From the IMG/VR virus record IMGVR_UViG_3300031707_000166, positions 1-24,554 of that record: a DNA stretch of 24,554 bases. One strand, 5' to 3'. This document shows positions 21,839-24,554 of the stretch, piece after piece. The translations under genes were made by a program, and so were the position numbers. The DNA comes from a virus. Every line of letters begins with the position of its first letter. The stretch's first letter is position 1. The notes below the pieces were generated by a model that saw only the letters and a program-made list of their open reading frames with translations, did no database searches and had not been told where the DNA came from.

Positions 21839-22536
21839 GCCCGCAGCCAGATGTCGTCGTGCAGCGCGCCGGCCCACCCCTCGTTGAACGGGCCGCCCAG
21901 CGTGAAGTGAGCGATACCGGTATCGGTACCTTCCCACGGTGGTGGTTCCACATTCACCAGCCAGTTCCAGCGCCTGTCGAGCTCACCGATCTCGCTGTCG
22001 TGCAGCCAGTAGAAGGCGTGCAGATCCCGGCCAGGCCTCTCGTTGATGTCCCGCAGTGACAGCCGTCGGTTGGCTGGGTGCGCGCAGTCGAACAGCATGA
22101 CCGATGACCAGTTCTTGCGGAGGTACGCAGTCTGCTTCTGGTTGACCATCTTCCACAGTTCGGTGGGCTCGTGCTCGTGCTTGACGACATACACCGAGCG
22201 GCCCAAGATGACATCGCGAAACATCTCTCGAGGGTCTTCCATGAAGACCACATCGCAGTCCACGAACAGGGCCCACCCGGTCTGGCACAGGATCGGCGTC
22301 AGGAAGCGCGATGCCGCGAAGTCTGTGCTGGCCGGTGCATCGCTGACTATGTCGTAGTTCTGGCTGCCACGGTGATCCACAGGCCGCCAGTAGAGGCCCT
22401 GCGCCACGAGCTTGTCGGTGCACAGGAACTCAGGCTCGAGCTCGCCGTCGGTCATGTCTCGCAGGGACTTCGCCGCCACCATGGCGGCGGCGTGCTCGCG
22501 GGCGTCGTAGCCGATGAATACCCGGAGATGCTTCAT
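21829..22536 (-). CDS. DxD glycosyltransferase (GT-A fold, GT8-like)
   Basis: This 235-aa protein begins with RVFIGYDAREHAAAMVAAKS, the usual opening of small phage and bacterial nucleotide-sugar transferases. It has a DxD metal/nucleotide motif in FVDCDVVFMEDP (D93, D95), the hallmark of GT-A enzymes. Later segments include SSVMLFDCAHPANRR and a C-terminal GTDTGIAHFTLGGPF with a His likely to assist metal binding. It should transfer a sugar from an activated donor; donor and acceptor are unknown. It is the last gene of a minus-strand operon and starts 3 bases after the radical SAM gene stop. Its C-terminal codons overlap those of the convergent membrane-protein gene. No membrane segment is present, so it acts in the cytoplasm. 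Confidence 0.8.
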   Translation of the reverse strand: MKHLRVFIGYDAREHAAAMVAAKSLRDMTDGELEPEFLCTDKLVAQGLYWRPVDHRGSQNYDIVSDAPASTDFAASRFLTPILCQTGWALFVDCDVVFMEDPREMFRDVILGRSVYVVKHEHEPTELWKMVNQKQTAYLRKNWSSVMLFDCAHPANRRLSLRDINERPGRDLHAFYWLHDSEIGELDRRWNWLVNVEPPPWEGTDTGIAHFTLGGPFNEGWAGALHDDIWLRAQG

Positions 22537-22539
22537 GGG

Positions 22540-23472
22540 TCACCCCGCTGCGCATTCAGCGCATGCTGTTCCGCTCACGTCCTTGGCGAGATGCGCGCGA
22601 CGCAAGTCTTGAAACGCCTGCGAATTCCACCCATCCATGAATGACACGTTGTTGAGGTCAGCCATCATCAGGTCGCCCTCGAGGCCGCTCCCGAAGCAGC
22701 ACGCTGCCAGATGGCCGTCCGCGGTCACATGGGCCTCTGTGAAGCAGGCCCAGCAGGGCAGGGGCTCGCGCATGGCGTCGAGACGCCCGGGGTTGCCTGG
22801 CTGCGGTTCCCAGCCTGCGGCCTTGGTGGCGCCGCTCATGCCGTACAGAGGCAGCCAGTAGAACTCGTCGACGAAGGGCCGGATCTCTTCGACCACGCGC
22901 GCCATCTTCTCGCCCTGCTCGCCGTCGAACTGAATGCTGCTGGCGTAGATGCGGCACTTGTAGCCGCCCTCGTCGCGGATGCGCCGCGCCATCTTCAGAT
23001 TCTCGATCGCCTTGCGCCAGAAGTGTTCGCTGACCTTGGCCACGTCGGCGAGCTGGCGGGCATCGCTGAAGTTGATGCTGAACTTCAGACTATCCAGGCC
23101 GGCCTCGAAGCAGGCTTTCACGCGGGCTGCGGTGAGCGCGCTGCCGTTGGTCGTGATGAATGTGTAGGGGAAGCCCACCTCCTTCGCCTCGGCGATCGCT
23201 TCCGGCAGCCACTTGGAGACGAAGGGCTCGTTGATGTAGAAAAGCCCCAGCTCGTCGACGCCGGCCGCGCGCAGTTCTCGGATGACCCGGGAGAAGAGCG
23301 CCCGGTCCATGTCGCCTGTGTCGTTCTTGCGGATGCTGCGCACACAGAACGAGCAGGCGTAGTTGCAGCCCTTGCCTGTCTCGATCTTGCACGACCGGGG
23401 GGCGGGAATGATCTCGTGCCGGTGGCTGGGTGGGATCGCGGTGATCCCGTCGATGCGTTTGGTAATCGTCAT
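22540..23472 (-). CDS. Radical SAM/SPASM-type enzyme
   Basis: The start is the ATG at 23472-23470, in an ATGA overlap with the upstream methyltransferase gene; the much longer frame reaching 24105 covers that gene and is not used. The 310-aa protein has the radical SAM cluster motif C36-x3-C40-x2-C43 in GCNYACSFC, followed by a GxxE-equivalent region (LGLFYINEPF) and a TTNGS strand motif. The C-terminus carries a second Cys set (C240, C243, C258, C259, C304, C307) as in SPASM or twitch auxiliary-cluster proteins. Such enzymes do radical chemistry on sugars, peptides or cofactors. Sitting between sugar-transferase genes it may epimerise, dehydrate or couple a sugar or its carrier. The substrate is unknown. 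Confidence 0.82.
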   Translation of the reverse strand: MTITKRIDGITAIPPSHRHEIIPAPRSCKIETGKGCNYACSFCVRSIRKNDTGDMDRALFSRVIRELRAAGVDELGLFYINEPFVSKWLPEAIAEAKEVGFPYTFITTNGSALTAARVKACFEAGLDSLKFSINFSDARQLADVAKVSEHFWRKAIENLKMARRIRDEGGYKCRIYASSIQFDGEQGEKMARVVEEIRPFVDEFYWLPLYGMSGATKAAGWEPQPGNPGRLDAMREPLPCWACFTEAHVTADGHLAACCFGSGLEGDLMMADLNNVSFMDGWNSQAFQDLRRAHLAKDVSGTACAECAAG

Positions 23473-24122
23473 TCGGGCACCATGATGAAGTCTCCGCTGA
23501 TTTCCTCGGCCACCTTGTAGTCGAGGGTCTTCAAGAAGAGCACCGCACCGAGGGGCTTCAACCCCATCTTCGATGCCATGTCCCGCTTCTGCTCGACGAT
23601 GATCACAGGCTTGTACTGCTTGATCGTCTCGATGCCGCCGCGCAGCACGTTCTCTTCGTACCCTTCGCAGTCGATCTTGATGAAGTCCACGTCTGGGAGC
23701 TCGAGGCTGTCTAGTGTGACCATCGGGATACTGCCGGGACCGCTCACCGTGGAGTTGCCGCTGCTGCCAGCTTCGGTCGCGATGCTGATGCTGCCGGCTT
23801 CCGCGCCCAGCGCCATCGCTTTCAGGTGGACGTGCTGACCGACGCCGGCCATGTTCTTCTCGAAGCACTCGCGGTGGTCGGCGACGGGCTCGAAGGCATA
23901 GACCGCGCCGAACTCGTGCGCCAGGTTGAACGACCACAGCCCGATGTGCGCCCCCACGTCTATCGCAACGCGGTGCTTCTTGCAGCGACTGAGGGCAGCA
24001 ATCTGTTTCTTGCCTTGGTACGCGCGCCGGCCGTTGAGGAACACCCGGTTCTTCTGATGATCCATCCACACCGGAAGGTGCAGTTCGTGTGCGGGGAACC
24101 ACCATCCGTGGACGAATTTCAC
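23469..24122 (-). CDS. FkbM-family SAM-dependent methyltransferase
   Basis: The start is GTG 24122-24120, with AAGGAG (24133-24128) 5 bases upstream and overlapping the previous TGA as GTGA; a longer frame would run through the upstream gene. The 217-aa protein has SAM-binding motif I AIDVGAHIG (residues 53-61), the acidic motif VYAFEPVADH (E78), and FIKIDCEGYEENVLRGG (148-163), the signature of FkbM methyltransferases that O-methylate sugars in polysaccharides and antibiotics. It ends LDYKVAEEISGDFIMVPE. It is cytoplasmic. Neighbours on both sides are sugar-processing enzymes, so a methylated glycan is the likely product. This is inference from family and context. Confidence 0.85.
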   Translation of the reverse strand: MKFVHGWWFPAHELHLPVWMDHQKNRVFLNGRRAYQGKKQIAALSRCKKHRVAIDVGAHIGLWSFNLAHEFGAVYAFEPVADHRECFEKNMAGVGQHVHLKAMALGAEAGSISIATEAGSSGNSTVSGPGSIPMVTLDSLELPDVDFIKIDCEGYEENVLRGGIETIKQYKPVIIVEQKRDMASKMGLKPLGAVLFLKTLDYKVAEEISGDFIMVPE

Positions 24123-24554
24123 AGGATCTCCTTGAGGTTGGCCAGCACTTCGGCAGGCTTGATTCGCGCCATCGCGGCTTGGCAATGGGAACAGTCGATA
24201 CGCATCCCGCATCCTAACCCCGTCCCGGTGAAAAGATTGCGGTTTTGCGCGTATCCAGTGACCTGCGGTGAAATGAATCCGCCGAAGACGATCACCGCCG
24301 GCACCTTGACGGCGGCCGCGGCGTGCATCAGGCCGCCTTCCGCCCCGACGAAGGCCCGGCACACCGACAGGACCGCGCAGGCCTTGCGGAAGGTGTCAGT
24401 GATGACCGGCGTCGTGTGCAGCAACCAGCGTGTTCCCTGCGGCCCGCACTGCACGGTGCGGTACTCGCCCTTCATGGCGTGCAGCAGGCTGTCCAGCTGC
24501 TGCCAGTTGATCGGGCCCCAGTCCTTGTTGGCGTGCCCCACGTTCTTCACGGTG
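24119..24554 (-). CDS. GT9-like (ADP-heptose-type) glycosyltransferase, C-terminal part (5' end outside window)
   Basis: The frame is open to the window edge and ends at TGA 24121-24119. A GTG at 24550 is in frame but is probably internal, because the family is normally about 300-350 residues and only about 144 are visible. The segment VGHANKDWGPINWQQLD, then AFVGAEGGLMHAAAAVKVP, AVIVFGG and a PQVTGY-type loop, match the C-terminal nucleotide-binding half of GT9 enzymes, which add ADP-activated heptose to lipopolysaccharide core. Cys residues in GCGMRIDCSHC are unusual for the family tail and could hold a structural metal. It heads the visible part of the minus-strand operon, with a GTGA overlap to the FkbM gene. 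Confidence 0.75.
   Translation of the reverse strand, partial: TVKNVGHANKDWGPINWQQLDSLLHAMKGEYRTVQCGPQGTRWLLHTTPVITDTFRKACAVLSVCRAFVGAEGGLMHAAAAVKVPAVIVFGGFISPQVTGYAQNRNLFTGTGLGCGMRIDCSHCQAAMARIKPAEVLANLKEIL

Noticed and set aside
21913-21924. 12-bp perfect palindrome GATACCGGTATC
   Set aside because: Several such palindromes are expected by chance in 24 kb and it lies inside coding sequence with no promoter nearby.
22711-23520. 269-aa plus-strand frame opposite the radical SAM gene
   Set aside because: The minus strand carries clear CxxxCxxC and SPASM-type Cys motifs and FkbM signatures; the plus frame has none.
23473-24105. N-terminal extension of the radical SAM gene to a 521-aa protein
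   Set aside because: The extension is an Arg-rich out-of-frame reading of the FkbM gene; the ATGA overlap at 23472 gives the natural start.
1-24554. Diversity-generating retroelement, integrase, tRNA or attachment site
   Set aside because: I looked for a reverse transcriptase, template/variable repeats, recombinase motifs and tRNA cloverleaf patterns and saw none, so temperate lifestyle cannot be judged from this window.

Overview
This window is about 24.5 kb of a tailed double-stranded DNA phage or prophage with podovirus-type virion architecture, and the DNA is GC-rich (about 60-67% in most 60-base lines I counted). It holds a scaffold gene followed by a major capsid gene, short adaptor-like proteins, a large nozzle-like tail protein with an inserted jelly-roll, and a run of Ala/Gly-rich internal (ejection) proteins that ends in two very large ones. 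No tail tape-measure, sheath or major tail-tube gene was seen, which fits a short-tailed phage. A Gram-negative, probably proteobacterial host is inferred from the ejection-protein set and from an ADP-heptose-transferase-like gene. The host genus cannot be read from the sequence. Portal, terminase, replication genes and an endolysin are not visible and presumably lie outside the window.

Layout, plus strand: (1) 1-3486, the end of a beta-rich virion protein, a 215-aa beta-rich protein, and an 875-aa protein made mainly of about 33 tandem 18/20-residue ES/ETV-LTDSQ repeats followed by a Pro-rich and coiled-coil tail. (2) 3521-6227, an 85-aa helical protein, scaffold, major capsid protein, and two small basic proteins separated by a clear intrinsic terminator (6036-6062). 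(3) 6253-9196, adaptor/connector-type proteins and a small beta-module family. One member (8169-8732) and its neighbour lie in a conspicuous lower-GC island. (4) 9193-12733, the tail nozzle-like protein and accessory virion proteins. (5) 12730-21163, five internal/ejection proteins ending in an 800-aa and a 1473-aa protein. (6) 21165-21838, two single-pass membrane proteins.

Minus strand, 21829 to the window end: a tightly coupled four-gene glycan-type operon, transcribed as ADP-heptose-type glycosyltransferase (partial), FkbM methyltransferase, radical SAM/SPASM enzyme, then DxD glycosyltransferase. It converges on the virion operon with a 10-bp overlap of the coding ends.

The plus-strand genes behave as one long operon: many junctions are ATGA, GTGA, TGATG or TAATG overlaps. 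The two most unusual points are these. First, two small Lys-rich ORFs with their own Shine-Dalgarno sequences (19254-19397 and 19398-19556) are encoded in an alternative frame inside the disordered linker of the 1473-aa virion protein. Second, that same protein carries a predicted ADP-ribosyltransferase domain and a HEILH zincin-type metallopeptidase motif behind an ejection-protein-like N-terminus, so it may be an effector delivered with the DNA. No stretch longer than about 300 bases lacks a gene.
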